DNA of 64,000 nucleotides from Marinobacterium lacunae (GCF_000705555.1 NZ_JMQN01000011.1:1-64000), one strand, 5' to 3'. Positions 54,789 to 62,984 are shown, counted from the stretch's first letter. The notes: generated by a model from the letters alone, not told the origin. Numbers and translations are program-made.

Positions 54789-56120
54789 TCAATCCGGCAG
54801 ATGGATCAGCACCCGCAAGCCACCGGTATCGGCAAGATCAAACAGCAACTCACCGCCATAACTCTCGATGACTGCCGCACAGATAGACAGCCCCAAGCCC
54901 TGCCCCTGAGCATCGCGCTCATCAAGACGTAGCCCGCGCTCGCTAAGACGCTCAAGGTGCTGCGTATCCACCCCCGGACCATCATCCTTAACCTCAATAC
55001 GGTAGCCTTCGTCTTCACGGCAAATCGACAACCAGACACTTGAAGCGGCAAAGCGCCAGGCATTGTCGAGCAGGTTACCCAGCAGCTCGATCATATCGTC
55101 CCGGTCATAAGGCATGGCACCTTCGGGAAGTTCAGAGTGGAAGCGCACTTCGCGCCGGGCCGACAGCTCGATCAAGCGCCGGATATGAGGCACCTCCTCC
55201 TGCGGAATAAACTGCTGACCGGGTATCGGAGCCCCAGCGATACGGGCCCGCTTGAGTTCACGTTCGATACGGCGCAACAGATGTTCGTGGATACTCTCCA
55301 GCTCTTCTTTGAGCTCAGGGTCATCACAGGATTGCGCCCGCCAATGCAACTGCTGCAGCGGCCTTTTTAACTCATGCGCCAGGTTACCCAGTGCCGTGCG
55401 TGAACGCTGAATCTGCTCACCCGAGCGGCTCAAGCGCGTGCGTATCGCCTCAACAAGCGGCCGGACCTCTTCCGGTATATCGCGGGGCAGTTCGGCATTG
55501 CTGCCGCGACTTTGCTCGATCAGGGTATGCCGCAGTGGCTCCAGCCGGGCAAAGCCGCGGCGCAGTATCAGGCGTTGCCACAACAGCAGCACCGGTATGG
55601 CAACCATCACCAGCCCCAACAGCAGTAATTCGAACTGCCGTTGAATCGCCTGTAGCGGCGCGATGTCCTCGGCTATCCACAGGGTGAAATCGGTTCCACC
55701 CTTGCTGAAACCCTGCTGCCAGCTTAGCCAGCGCTGATCGTCCAACGGCGCTATCGACGCGGTTGCACTCTGCCCCACAGCAAGCGTCGGCACACTGATT
55801 TCCAGATCCCAGAGCGAACGTGAGCGCTGGGTGCTTTCACCTCCGGTCAGGATAAAGTAGTGGCCGGAGTGCACCCGCTGGTATACCTGAGGCAAAGAAT
55901 CGCCTGCGATCACCCAACGGGGGTTGGCGGTCTCGCCTTGATCCTGCAACGCCGAGATCAGGCTTTCGGCATCGTGCTGGAGACGCGAGCGCACGAAATC
56001 CTCTACCAGCGAGGTTACCGAGCGATCAAGCAATACCAGCAGCACCCCGAACACGACCACCAGCCCCAACAGCAGGCGATGGCGAATTTGCCGTTCAAGG
56101 CTGACACCTCGCGCCGTCAC
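54789..56120 (-). CDS. Sensor histidine kinase (PhoQ-like)
   Basis: The 443-residue kinase has two membrane segments (about 16-31 and 165-182), a periplasmic sensor of about 130 residues and a HAMP-like linker. The phosphoacceptor His lies in LAHELKRPLQ (His 249). A HATPase domain follows with ELLGNLLDNAWRFA (N box), DDGPGV (G1) and GQGLGLSI (G2). The box HELKRP is the PhoQ-type variant of HExxxP. It starts at GTG 56120, overlapping the regulator stop by four bases, and is the last gene of the cytochrome operon. Confidence 0.92.
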   Translation of the reverse strand: MTARGVSLERQIRHRLLLGLVVVFGVLLVLLDRSVTSLVEDFVRSRLQHDAESLISALQDQGETANPRWVIAGDSLPQVYQRVHSGHYFILTGGESTQRSRSLWDLEISVPTLAVGQSATASIAPLDDQRWLSWQQGFSKGGTDFTLWIAEDIAPLQAIQRQFELLLLGLVMVAIPVLLLWQRLILRRGFARLEPLRHTLIEQSRGSNAELPRDIPEEVRPLVEAIRTRLSRSGEQIQRSRTALGNLAHELKRPLQQLHWRAQSCDDPELKEELESIHEHLLRRIERELKRARIAGAPIPGQQFIPQEEVPHIRRLIELSARREVRFHSELPEGAMPYDRDDMIELLGNLLDNAWRFAASSVWLSICREDEGYRIEVKDDGPGVDTQHLERLSERGLRLDERDAQGQGLGLSICAAVIESYGGELLFDLADTGGLRVLIHLPD

Positions 56121-56803
56121 TGGCCTGACTCCTCAGCCGATGGCTGTTCCGGCAACAGGTAGCCCTGTCCGCGGCGGGTTTCGATCAGCTCACGGCCAAA
56201 GCGCTGGCGCAGTCGATTGATGTACACCTCGATCACGTTGCTGTCGCGCAACTGATCCTCTTCGTAGACATGCTCACTGAGTTCGGTTTTCGACAGGATA
56301 CGTCCGGCGTTCAACATCAGGTATCGCATCAGCCGAAACTCGATGCCGGTCAGACTCTGCCACTGGCCCTGACGGTCCCTGACCTCTTGCCGGTCGGGAT
56401 CGAGCAGCAAGCCGGCCACGTCGATCTGTTGCCGGGCATGGCCATGGCGGCGTCGAATCAGCGCTTGCAGTCGCGCCAGCAGCTCCTCGATGTGGAAAGG
56501 CTTGCCGAGGTAATCATCGGCACCGGCCTTGAGCCCGTCCACCCGCTCATTCCAGCTGTCCCGGGCGGTGAGTATCAGCACTGGCATGTCCAGCCCGGCG
56601 CTGCGCCACTGGCGCAGTACCTCTAGCCCCGGCTTTCGCGGCAAACCCAGATCCAGCACCACAACATCGAAGTTTTCCTCGGTGCCCAGAAATGCCCCGT
56701 CTTCTCCGTCGTGCGCAACCTCGACGGCAAAACCCGCCTGCTTAAGACGTGGCTTAAGCGCCTCGACCAGTTTCAGGTCATCCTCTACCAGCAACAGGTG
56801 CAC
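56117..56803 (-). CDS. OmpR-family response regulator (PhoP-like)
   Basis: The 228-residue protein has a receiver domain with phosphoacceptor Asp 51 (VVVLDLGLPRKPG), Lys in KPFHIEELLARL, and a C-terminal winged helix (LTGIEFRLMRYLMLNAGRILSKTEL, then EVYINRLRQRFG). It partners the kinase encoded immediately downstream. The start is GTG at 56803 after AGGA. The location behind cytochrome genes suggests it responds to membrane redox state or metal, which is an inference. Confidence 0.92.
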   Translation of the reverse strand: MHLLLVEDDLKLVEALKPRLKQAGFAVEVAHDGEDGAFLGTEENFDVVVLDLGLPRKPGLEVLRQWRSAGLDMPVLILTARDSWNERVDGLKAGADDYLGKPFHIEELLARLQALIRRRHGHARQQIDVAGLLLDPDRQEVRDRQGQWQSLTGIEFRLMRYLMLNAGRILSKTELSEHVYEEDQLRDSNVIEVYINRLRQRFGRELIETRRGQGYLLPEQPSAEESGQ

Positions 56804-56806
56804 GCA

Positions 56807-57121
56807 TCAGTCCTCTAGCTCCTGCTTCAACAGTTGACCGCTGCGGGCGTCGATCTCGAACTCCCGCACATGGCCATCCTCACCCAACACCTCAATCTCG
56901 TAAATCAGTCGGCCATGCTCGCGCTCGAGATCCACATCCAGAAGGTGGCCGGCCAGCCGCTTACTGTGCTGCTCAAGCAGCTCATCAAGCGAGAGCATCT
57001 CACCGCGCTTGACCAGCGCCCGGGCTTCGTCCGGCCCGAGCTTGTCCTTTGCCCATAGCAGCTGACTGGTAAGACTAATCGTCCCAACGACCATAACCGG
57101 GAATATCCACCGTATCCTCAT
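56807..57121 (-). CDS. PepSY domain protein
   Basis: The 104-residue secreted protein has a signal peptide (FPVMVVGTISLTSQLLWA) and a PepSY domain (LVKRGEMLSLDELLEQHSKRLAG, then GRLIYEIEVLGEDGHVREFEIDARSGQLL). Small PepSY proteins next to two-component systems are thought to modulate the sensor or periplasmic redox partners. The start ATG at 57121 lies 47 bases inside the end of the dihaem cytochrome gene and follows AGAGGTG. Confidence 0.85.
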   Translation of the reverse strand: MRIRWIFPVMVVGTISLTSQLLWAKDKLGPDEARALVKRGEMLSLDELLEQHSKRLAGHLLDVDLEREHGRLIYEIEVLGEDGHVREFEIDARSGQLLKQELED

Positions 57122-57692
57122 CGAATACACCTCTTTGCGCGGCCTCGCCATGGCACGCCTGACACTGACTGAAACTGCCGACCTCCGGGTTGCCGCTGAC
57201 CAGCCTCTGCGGCACTTCGTCATGCTTGCCCTTGAAGTAGCGGGTCTGGGTTATCCGCAACGGCGTCTGATCGTCTGTGATACCCCGGAGAAACTTTTTG
57301 GAGCGCCGCCCCGGATTCACATCCGCCGCGTTGGCGGCAAGATAGTCCTCTATACGTTTGGCGGTCGCCTCCGGTAACTCGGCACTCTCGCCAAAATGAT
57401 CATCAAGACCTGCCATGATCGTTCGCCAGCTGCGCTCTGGCAGCAGCTGGGCCGGATAGGCCAGATGGCACGCCGAACACTCTTCAACGTAGACCGGATC
57501 GATCTCGCTCTGTCCCCTATTGCTATAGACCGTGTCATCGCGCTCACCGCGACGGTCATCGTCATCATGCTCACTCTCGGCCCAGGCACCACCCACACTC
57601 AGGTTTACCAGACCCACACCACCGAGCGTTAGCGCCGTACCCAACAGCGTAACCCCCAGAGCCCACCGAAGACCATTCATCCACTTGTTCAT
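57075..57692 (-). CDS. Dihaem cytochrome c (DHC family)
   Basis: The 205-residue exported protein has an N-terminal signal/anchor helix (about 10-35), an acidic segment (EHDDDDRRGE), and two haem c motifs, CSACH (72-76) and CQACH (177-181). Its layout matches the dihaem cytochrome c that is encoded with SHP-type cytochromes and a b-type cytochrome in several proteobacteria. It likely carries electrons between the b561 subunit and the monohaem protein. The next gene overlaps by 47 bases. Confidence 0.9.
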   Translation of the reverse strand: MNKWMNGLRWALGVTLLGTALTLGGVGLVNLSVGGAWAESEHDDDDRRGERDDTVYSNRGQSEIDPVYVEECSACHLAYPAQLLPERSWRTIMAGLDDHFGESAELPEATAKRIEDYLAANAADVNPGRRSKKFLRGITDDQTPLRITQTRYFKGKHDEVPQRLVSGNPEVGSFSQCQACHGEAAQRGVFDEDTVDIPGYGRWDD

Positions 57693-57724
57693 AACGCCAT
57701 ACTCCTACTGTACGCGAGAGATCT

Positions 57725-58117
57725 TTACTGCGCCTGTAACCAGGTCAACACATCGCCCTTTTCCTGTGCGCTGCATTCACGCCCCAACACGCCTTTGCAA
57801 TTGCGCAGAAACCATTTGTTGATCTGTTTCACATCGGTCAACCGCTGCGAATTGACCGATGGCGCCATCGGCTCTATCGGCTTACGGGTACGCTGGTGAC
57901 GCCCAAGCTGTTTGGGATCTTTCGTATGGCAGCCCGCACAGCTGCCACCCTCAAACTCCCGATTCCAGAACGCCTCACCTGCTGAGGCATCAAACGTCGA
58001 CACGCCCTGCTGGAGATACTCCTTCAGCAAGCGGTCAGTCGCTTCGGACGCCTGAGCCACCCCTTGCAGGGAGCCAATGATCAGCGCTGCCATCGCAATA
58101 CCTTTAAACCCGCTCAT
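57725..58117 (-). CDS. DUF1924 monohaem cytochrome c (SHP-like)
   Basis: The 130-residue periplasmic protein has a signal peptide (ALIIGSLQGVAQA) and one haem motif CAGCH (60-64). GEAFWNREFEGGS precedes the haem motif and INKWFLRNCKGVLGRECSAQEKGD follows, the DUF1924 pattern. A Cys pair near the C-terminus may form a disulfide. Related SHP proteins bind oxygen or NO at the haem. It overlaps the b561 stop by four bases (ATGA). Confidence 0.9.
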   Translation of the reverse strand: MSGFKGIAMAALIIGSLQGVAQASEATDRLLKEYLQQGVSTFDASAGEAFWNREFEGGSCAGCHTKDPKQLGRHQRTRKPIEPMAPSVNSQRLTDVKQINKWFLRNCKGVLGRECSAQEKGDVLTWLQAQ

Positions 58118-58740
58118 TTCTCCTCCTCCGGCGATGCATGCTCGGCAACGGATTTACGTCCGGTGATCATCGCCCTGACCAGGTTCTCCCGGTGCAGCAG
58201 ACTGCTGACCAACACACCGGCCAGATGTACAGCCACCATTGCCAGTAGCAGGTTGGCGAAAAACTCATGGACCTCTTTCACCAGATGTTCGGATAGACCC
58301 GCCACCCAGGTTGCCGCCAACGGCCCATCCCCCTCCGTCGCGACCAGTGCCATACCGCTCAACGTGAGCATCGAGAGCCCCAGCAACAGCGCCAGTACCA
58401 TCCAGCCACCGGCTGGATTGTGGCCGACGTAATGGCGTGGACGTCCACTGAAGAGACGCTTGAGATAGTCTTTGACCCGTTCAGGCCCGTGAACGAAGCT
58501 GGCAAAGCGGGCGTGGCGTGTACCGATCAGCCCCCAGACCAGCCGAAAGCCCACCAGTGCCGCAATGGCATAACCGCTCCACTCATGTAGCACCTGAACT
58601 TCATCTGCGGTGATCCAGGCAAGGGTGAAGAACCCCACCAACGACCAGTGAAAGATACGCACCAACGGGTCCCAGACCTTGACGCTGCCGGTGGCAGTGG
58701 CCCTGTCGGTGGCTGTATCGGTATGTGTGAGACTTTCCAT
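58114..58740 (-). CDS. Cytochrome b561-type membrane subunit
   Basis: The 208-residue protein has four membrane helices with haem-ligand histidines in IFHWSLVGFF, LHEWSGYAIAALVGFRLVW and HEFFANLLLAMVAVHLAGV. It is the quinol-side or inner-membrane partner for the two c-type cytochromes downstream. Its ATG at 58740 follows AGGAGG at seven bases, but this ribosome binding site is one arm of a perfect hairpin (58745-58768). It is the first gene of the six-gene operon running to the kinase. Confidence 0.9.
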   Translation of the reverse strand: MESLTHTDTATDRATATGSVKVWDPLVRIFHWSLVGFFTLAWITADEVQVLHEWSGYAIAALVGFRLVWGLIGTRHARFASFVHGPERVKDYLKRLFSGRPRHYVGHNPAGGWMVLALLLGLSMLTLSGMALVATEGDGPLAATWVAGLSEHLVKEVHEFFANLLLAMVAVHLAGVLVSSLLHRENLVRAMITGRKSVAEHASPEEEK

Positions 58741-58744
58741 AAAC

Positions 58745-58768
58745 GGCCTCCTATATAAGTAGGAGGCC
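58745..58768 (-). promoter_or_regulatory. Perfect hairpin sequestering the ribosome binding site of the b561 operon
   Basis: Arms GGCCTCCTA and TAGGAGGCC pair completely around a six-base loop. On the minus-strand mRNA the second arm contains the AGGAGG sequence located seven bases before the b561 ATG. Translation would be blocked unless the helix opens, and the same palindrome could alternatively be a protein operator in DNA. Confidence 0.6.
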
Positions 58769-58790
58769 AGTATGAAAGGAGGAGTCTGAA

Positions 58791-58835
58791 ATGAAGCTTA
58801 AAGTGGGCTTTAGTCGCGGCGAATGGTTTGCTTAG
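58791..58835 (+). CDS. Possible 14-codon micro-ORF with strong ribosome binding site
   Basis: ATG at 58791 is preceded by AAGGAGGAG at a suitable distance and encodes MKLKVGFSRGEWFA before a TAG that overlaps the stop region of the convergent AraC-family gene. No family is known. It may be chance, but the ribosome binding site is stronger than that of many genes in the window. Confidence 0.2.
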   Translation: MKLKVGFSRGEWFA

Positions 58836-59833
58836 CCCTGACACCGCCGACGGGTGTCGCTGGGCTTTTCACCGAAGACTTTCTGATACTCCCGGCTGAA
58901 ACGCCCCATGTGGGTGAATCCCCAGCTCAACGCCGCGTCGGTGACCGACACAGCCTGCTGCTCAAGCGCCGCTTTGACCTTCTTCAGGCGGATCTGGCGC
59001 AGATGTTCCATGGGGCTGGTCTGGCGGAAGTCATGAAAGCCCGCATACAGGGTACGAATGCTGACACCGGCAAGCTCGGCAAGCTGCCCCGGCGTCAGCG
59101 CCTCGGAGGCGTGTTCCTCGATATACTCCTCGACCCGCTTGACGTATCGAGGCGCCAGCGTCTGTCCCGGTTGATTCATGGCATCGGTATAACTGTGGGT
59201 TTGAATCGCAAGCAGGGTGTTGATAACCAGCTGCTCTAGCTGATGACGAATCAGTACCTGATCGGTAGCCGAGGGGCACTCCGCCAACAACTGCGTGAGG
59301 TAGAGCATCATGTTGCTCCAGATCGGATTGGCCCGCCAGGAAAGCTCAGATTTGAAGCTCAGCGGCGCACCCAGTGGCCGGCCCAGCTGTTGCCCGCAGG
59401 CACGTTCAACCGCGTCACGCTCGATCCTGAACATCAACATGTCGCAGTCGCCACTCCACCACATGCTCAGTGGATCGGTGGGGTTGAGCACCGAGGCCAG
59501 ATTCGCATCAAGGGCGATATGGTGCTCGCCACTGATGATATCCGCCCGGCCGCAGACCGGCATCTGGATCAGGTAGAACTGCTCCAGATGCTTGGGATCT
59601 ATTCGCACATTCGCGCCGTACTTGAGCCGGTTGAACTTCACCTGCCCCAGCGAAAGTGAGTGCATGCGCGCATCCAGCCCTTTATCGGCGTCCATATCCA
59701 GGCGATGCGGTTTATACGCGGCGGCCACCTCCTCTCTCACCTCATCAAGGGAGACAGAATGAAACAGCAACCGATTTGTGTCGTCCTTCAAAGCCTTCTG
59801 TATACAGGGAGACAAAGCCTTGCCTGATAACAT
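58832..59833 (-). CDS. XylS/BenR-type AraC-family regulator
   Basis: The 333-residue protein has an N-terminal ligand/cupin-like domain and a C-terminal double helix-turn-helix (LAELAGVSIRTLYAGFHDF, then VTDAALSWGFTHMGRFSREYQKVFGEKPSDTRR). It resembles XylS along its length (for example NRLKYGANVRIDPKHLEQFYLIQMPV and the FGEKPSDT end). These activators respond to aromatic acids or alcohols. The ATG at 59833 follows GGGAGG. It is divergent from the chemoreceptor, and XylS-like half-sites lie between them. Confidence 0.9.
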   Translation of the reverse strand: MLSGKALSPCIQKALKDDTNRLLFHSVSLDEVREEVAAAYKPHRLDMDADKGLDARMHSLSLGQVKFNRLKYGANVRIDPKHLEQFYLIQMPVCGRADIISGEHHIALDANLASVLNPTDPLSMWWSGDCDMLMFRIERDAVERACGQQLGRPLGAPLSFKSELSWRANPIWSNMMLYLTQLLAECPSATDQVLIRHQLEQLVINTLLAIQTHSYTDAMNQPGQTLAPRYVKRVEEYIEEHASEALTPGQLAELAGVSIRTLYAGFHDFRQTSPMEHLRQIRLKKVKAALEQQAVSVTDAALSWGFTHMGRFSREYQKVFGEKPSDTRRRCQG

Positions 59834-59950
59834 ACAGACCTCCCGTTTTTTTATTGCGTTGGATCAACTTATAGGTACGAGGGGCTTGAAATATTTTTGA
59901 TTCAGTATACCGGCCTGAAATGAAATTTTGAGCGTTTTACACGACATTCC

Positions 59951-59985
59951 CGCACTATCCGGATACGCACAGCACTATTCGGATA
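59951..59985 (+). promoter_or_regulatory. Two XylS-like direct repeats upstream of the chemoreceptor
   Basis: CGCA-CTATCC-GGATA (59951-59965) and AGCA-CTATTC-GGATA (59971-59985) are tandem copies offset by 20 bases. They differ from the XylS/BenR half-site TGCA-N6-GGNTA only at the first base. Outer parts also form an inverted repeat CACTATCCG/CGGATAGTG (59953-59988). The orientation points to transcription of the downstream chemoreceptor. The regulator is probably the adjacent AraC-family protein. Confidence 0.55.
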
Positions 59986-60062
59986 GTGGCACCGAAAGCC
60001 GCCTCGTTACTCTCGAACATCGACGCTCCCCACCCCTCCAATTCAGTTCGAGAGAGACACCC

Positions 60063-61808
60063 ATGACCACTCAACCCACAGTGCTGCGCACGCCACCGCG
60101 CCGTTCGCTCTACACAAGGATAGGCTCGGTTATTGCCCTTCTGCTTTTGCCATTTCTGGTGCTGCTGGCGGGCACCTTGCAGCTAGACCCACAACCAGCC
60201 CCTATGGCCCCCCAACTACGGTTATGGAGTACAGCGGCCTGTGTGATCGCGCTGATCAGTTCAGGTGTGGCCGCCCTGCTGCTCTGGCGCTTTCTGGTCA
60301 CACCTGTGACGCGCTTAAGGCTCGGCTTCGATGAGATCCGAAAACGCGAAGGTGATATCTCCTTTACCCTGCCGCCAAGCTCCCACGCCGAGCTTTCGCA
60401 GATCAGCCATGCCTACAACGACTTTTCCACCAGTCTGAAACAGATGATCGCCAACGCCCGCCAACGCAGCGTTCATGTGTCGATCTGCTCGGCGCAGATG
60501 CAGAAAAGCATTACCCGGGTCAATCAGGCCGCTGAACAGCAGGTGGAAGCGGCGCAACTGGTGTTCCAGTCAAGCCGTGAATCCACTGACGCGATCAGTG
60601 ATATCTCACGCCATACCCAGAACATTGCCGCGCGCAATGAGCACAATCTGCAGGAGGTGCATCAATCCAACGAGGAGATCCAGCGCATCCGCGAGCAGGT
60701 CTCTGCAATTGAAGCGCAGGTACGCGAGTTTCAGGGCATGGTGCAGCAGCTGGAGCACAACTCGGAAAGCATCATCAGCGTGCTGTCGATGGTGCAGGGT
60801 TTCTCCCAGCAGACCAATCTGCTGGCCCTGAACGCCTCGATCGAAGCGGCCCGCGCCGGAGAAGCCGGCCGCGGCTTTGCCGTGGTGGCCGATGAGGTTC
60901 GGGCGCTGTCATTGAAGGTCAGCGATGCGACCCAGGAGATCGACAGCAATATCTCCACGATGACAACATTGGTGGGCAGTACGCGCAGTGCCTCTGAACG
61001 CATTCTGCACCATGTCAGCGAAACCGATGGTTTTATCGCCCGCACCCGCGACAAGTTCTCGCTGATGCTGAAGGATTTCGAGCTGCTCAATGGCCAGCTG
61101 ACCGAGATCAGCGCCGCCATTGAGGAGCTCTCCTGCACCAACAGCGCGACACACGACAACATCAGCTCGATCACCGAACTCTCCGACGGCATCCGCGACG
61201 AGGTTCAGGTCTCGGCTGAACATGCACAGGCGCTGGAAAGCGCCACCGAGGAGATGCAGGAGCTGCTGTCGCGGTTCCAGATCGGCTATGGCGGCTTCGA
61301 AGAGATTTTAGGTAGCGCCCGACGCTGGGCACGGGAAACCGAGCAGGCGCTGAACGATCTGGCACAAGGCGGACAAAACCTGTTCGACACTGACTATCGC
61401 CGCGACAATCCGAACCAGGAACCGGCCAAATTCAGTACCGGTTACCTCAGTGCCTGCAAAAGCCGCATTCAACCGCTATTTGACCAGATCGAGCGTGAGC
61501 ACCCTGACTGGCTGATCACCGCTTTCGATCTGAACGGCTATATGCCGGTCACCAACGCTAAAATATCGAAGCCATTGACCGGCAATCCCGATATCGACAC
61601 GGCCAATAGCCGCCACCAGCGGATCTATGCGGCCAACCGCGCCGAGAAACGCCGTGCAGCCAACGCCGCCCCCTTCCTGCTGCTTACGTTCGTGCGCGAT
61701 ACCGGCGAGATCATGAACTCCATCTCTATCCCGCTGCATGTCAAAGGGCGTCACTGGGGCAACTTCTGCGTCGCGTTCAAGCCGGAGAAACTGCTTGAGC
61801 TCAAGTGA
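60063..61808 (+). CDS. Methyl-accepting chemotaxis protein with C-terminal sensor-like module
   Basis: The 581-residue receptor has two membrane helices (about 20-39 and 56-78) separated by only 16 residues, so there is no periplasmic ligand domain. A HAMP-like part follows, then the signalling hairpin with tip [34 protein letters not shown] in pieces around residues 249-281. A C-terminal module of about 140 residues (from [16 protein letters not shown], with [20 protein letters not shown] and [15 protein letters not shown]) is likely the sensory unit in the cytoplasm. A longer frame from 59928 is not supported by the ribosome binding site. Confidence 0.88.
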   Translation: MTTQPTVLRTPPRRSLYTRIGSVIALLLLPFLVLLAGTLQLDPQPAPMAPQLRLWSTAACVIALISSGVAALLLWRFLVTPVTRLRLGFDEIRKREGDISFTLPPSSHAELSQISHAYNDFSTSLKQMIANARQRSVHVSICSAQMQKSITRVNQAAEQQVEAAQLVFQSSRESTDAISDISRHTQNIAARNEHNLQEVHQSNEEIQRIREQVSAIEAQVREFQGMVQQLEHNSESIISVLSMVQGFSQQTNLLALNASIEAARAGEAGRGFAVVADEVRALSLKVSDATQEIDSNISTMTTLVGSTRSASERILHHVSETDGFIARTRDKFSLMLKDFELLNGQLTEISAAIEELSCTNSATHDNISSITELSDGIRDEVQVSAEHAQALESATEEMQELLSRFQIGYGGFEEILGSARRWARETEQALNDLAQGGQNLFDTDYRRDNPNQEPAKFSTGYLSACKSRIQPLFDQIEREHPDWLITAFDLNGYMPVTNAKISKPLTGNPDIDTANSRHQRIYAANRAEKRRAANAAPFLLLTFVRDTGEIMNSISIPLHVKGRHWGNFCVAFKPEKLLELK

Positions 61809-61819
61809 CCGCGTCCAGC

Positions 61820-61839
61820 GCGGGGCCTGAGCGCCCCGC
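61820..61839 (+). terminator. GC hairpin after the chemoreceptor
   Basis: Arms GCGGGGC/GCCCCGC with a six-base loop lie 11 bases after the stop. There is no T tract, so it is a weak or Rho-type terminator. Confidence 0.4.
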
Positions 61840-61924
61840 TCGATCACCGCACATCAACCCCAATAGCGAAGTGTGACTGGGGTGGATAGGAGCCGGGAAT
61901 AAAAGAAAGAGAACGGTACAGAGT

Positions 61925-61978
61925 GAAAGAGGGAAAGAGGGAAAGAGGGAAAGAGGGAAAGAGGGAAAGAGGGAAAGA
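61925..61978. repeat. Tandem 8-base repeat (GAAAGAGG)
   Basis: Six complete copies of GAAAGAGG plus six bases of a seventh lie in the gap between two convergent genes. All bases on the plus strand are purines, and the preceding bases (from 61901) are also purine rich. It is a candidate variable-number tandem repeat and a potential triplex-forming tract. Confidence 0.95.
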
Positions 61979-61984
61979 TTAGAC

Positions 61985-62018
61985 GCCAAAAGAAAAAGAC
62001 CGGCCGCCTGGGCCGGTC
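61985..62018 (-). terminator. Terminator of the StyAB/SphA operon
   Basis: The stem GACCGGCC/GGCCGGTC with a five-base loop is followed on the minus strand by TTTTTCTTTTGG, a good intrinsic terminator 12 bases after the SphA-like stop. Confidence 0.85.
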
Positions 62019-62029
62019 AAGCTCGGCTA

Positions 62030-62923
62030 TCAGAAGGGGATGATAGTCTTGATCCAGAGCGCATCGCCCTCCGGACGGTTTTCCACGGCAAACTCTTTCT
62101 GGTACTTCATGGAGAAGAAGAACCCTTTACCGTTGTCATACTTGACGCTTGGGCCAAAGGCGAACGCCTGACCCTTGTTGCCGATATCCACACCGTTCAC
62201 CTCATCGCCGGTTACCTGCTTGTAGCCGTAACCGCCCACACCGACGGTCCAGTTCGGGGTTACCCCCCAACCGACGGCATAATCGAAGTGGAACTCCTGA
62301 CCCGACTTATAGTGGGTGTCATCGTTCTCGAAGTTGTAGTCATACATGAACTTCACATCGGCGTTCAGACCGGTCGGGTTCACCAGAGAGGCTGCATACA
62401 CCGCCTGCAGCGCCCAGTAGTTACGACCGATATTAGCCAGATCGTTCTTGTCGTACTCACCGGTGGGCACGAACAGGTCGAAGCCCACGGCGCTGTGCAG
62501 GTTGGGGCTGTGGTGATAGGACAGCGCAGCGGTCAGGTCGAGATCCCCCACCCCTTTGTTGCTCTGGCTGAAGCCGTTCACGGATACATCCAGATCCACC
62601 AGCGGCAGCAGCGCGGCACCAAATAGCTGGCCACCTAGTATTGTCTTGTCGGTCACCCAGACCAGACGTGGCGCCAACACATTCGCCTCCAGATCGAAGT
62701 CGATCGGCAGGCTGTCACCCGAGCCATCCTTGAACTCGTCGGCACTGTAGTGCTCGGCATAGATCAGCGGATAGACCCCCGGTGGCGGCAAGGCGCCCAT
62801 CAGGTAGTTCTCGGCCCCCATCGGATAGTTGGAACCGCCCCCCTCCGTCGCCAGTACGTGGGTGGAACACAGCATGGCAATCGTTGCGGCAAGCGTCAGC
62901 TTGGTTGGTGTGCAAACTGTCAT
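62030..62923 (-). CDS. SphA-family outer membrane protein (phenol meta-pathway type)
   Basis: The 297-residue protein has a signal peptide (LAATIAMLCSTHVLA), then the family start EGGGSNYPMGAENYLMGALPPPGVY. Beta-strand repeats follow (LVWVTDKTILGGQLFGAALLP, SYHHSPNLHSAVGFDLFVPTG), and the end KTIIPF has a terminal aromatic residue. SphA-type proteins are found in aromatic and hydrocarbon degradation operons and are thought to help hydrophobic substrates across the outer membrane. It lies after the flavin reductase in the same direction, separated by a hairpin at 62954-62977. Confidence 0.88.
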   Translation of the reverse strand: MTVCTPTKLTLAATIAMLCSTHVLATEGGGSNYPMGAENYLMGALPPPGVYPLIYAEHYSADEFKDGSGDSLPIDFDLEANVLAPRLVWVTDKTILGGQLFGAALLPLVDLDVSVNGFSQSNKGVGDLDLTAALSYHHSPNLHSAVGFDLFVPTGEYDKNDLANIGRNYWALQAVYAASLVNPTGLNADVKFMYDYNFENDDTHYKSGQEFHFDYAVGWGVTPNWTVGVGGYGYKQVTGDEVNGVDIGNKGQAFAFGPSVKYDNGKGFFFSMKYQKEFAVENRPEGDALWIKTIIPF

Positions 62924-62953
62924 CGATTGTTTTCCTTATGTTTATATCAGGCA

Positions 62954-62977
62954 GGCTCCGCCATTGTCGGCGGAGCC
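62954..62977 (-). other. Hairpin between flavin reductase and SphA-like genes
   Basis: Perfect nine-base arms GGCTCCGCC/GGCGGAGCC around a six-base loop, without a T tract. It may stabilise or process the upstream mRNA rather than terminate it. Confidence 0.55.
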
Positions 62978-62984
62978 GTCAGAA

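Noticed and set aside
59866-59900. Possible -24/-12 element before the chemoreceptor (AGGTACGAGGGGCTTGA)
   Set aside because: The spacing between the GG and the following GC/TG is wrong and the TTGC block is missing.
61925-61978. 8-base repeat as a CRISPR array or iteron
   Set aside because: Units are adjacent with no spacers, are much too short for CRISPR, and there is no cas or replication gene nearby.
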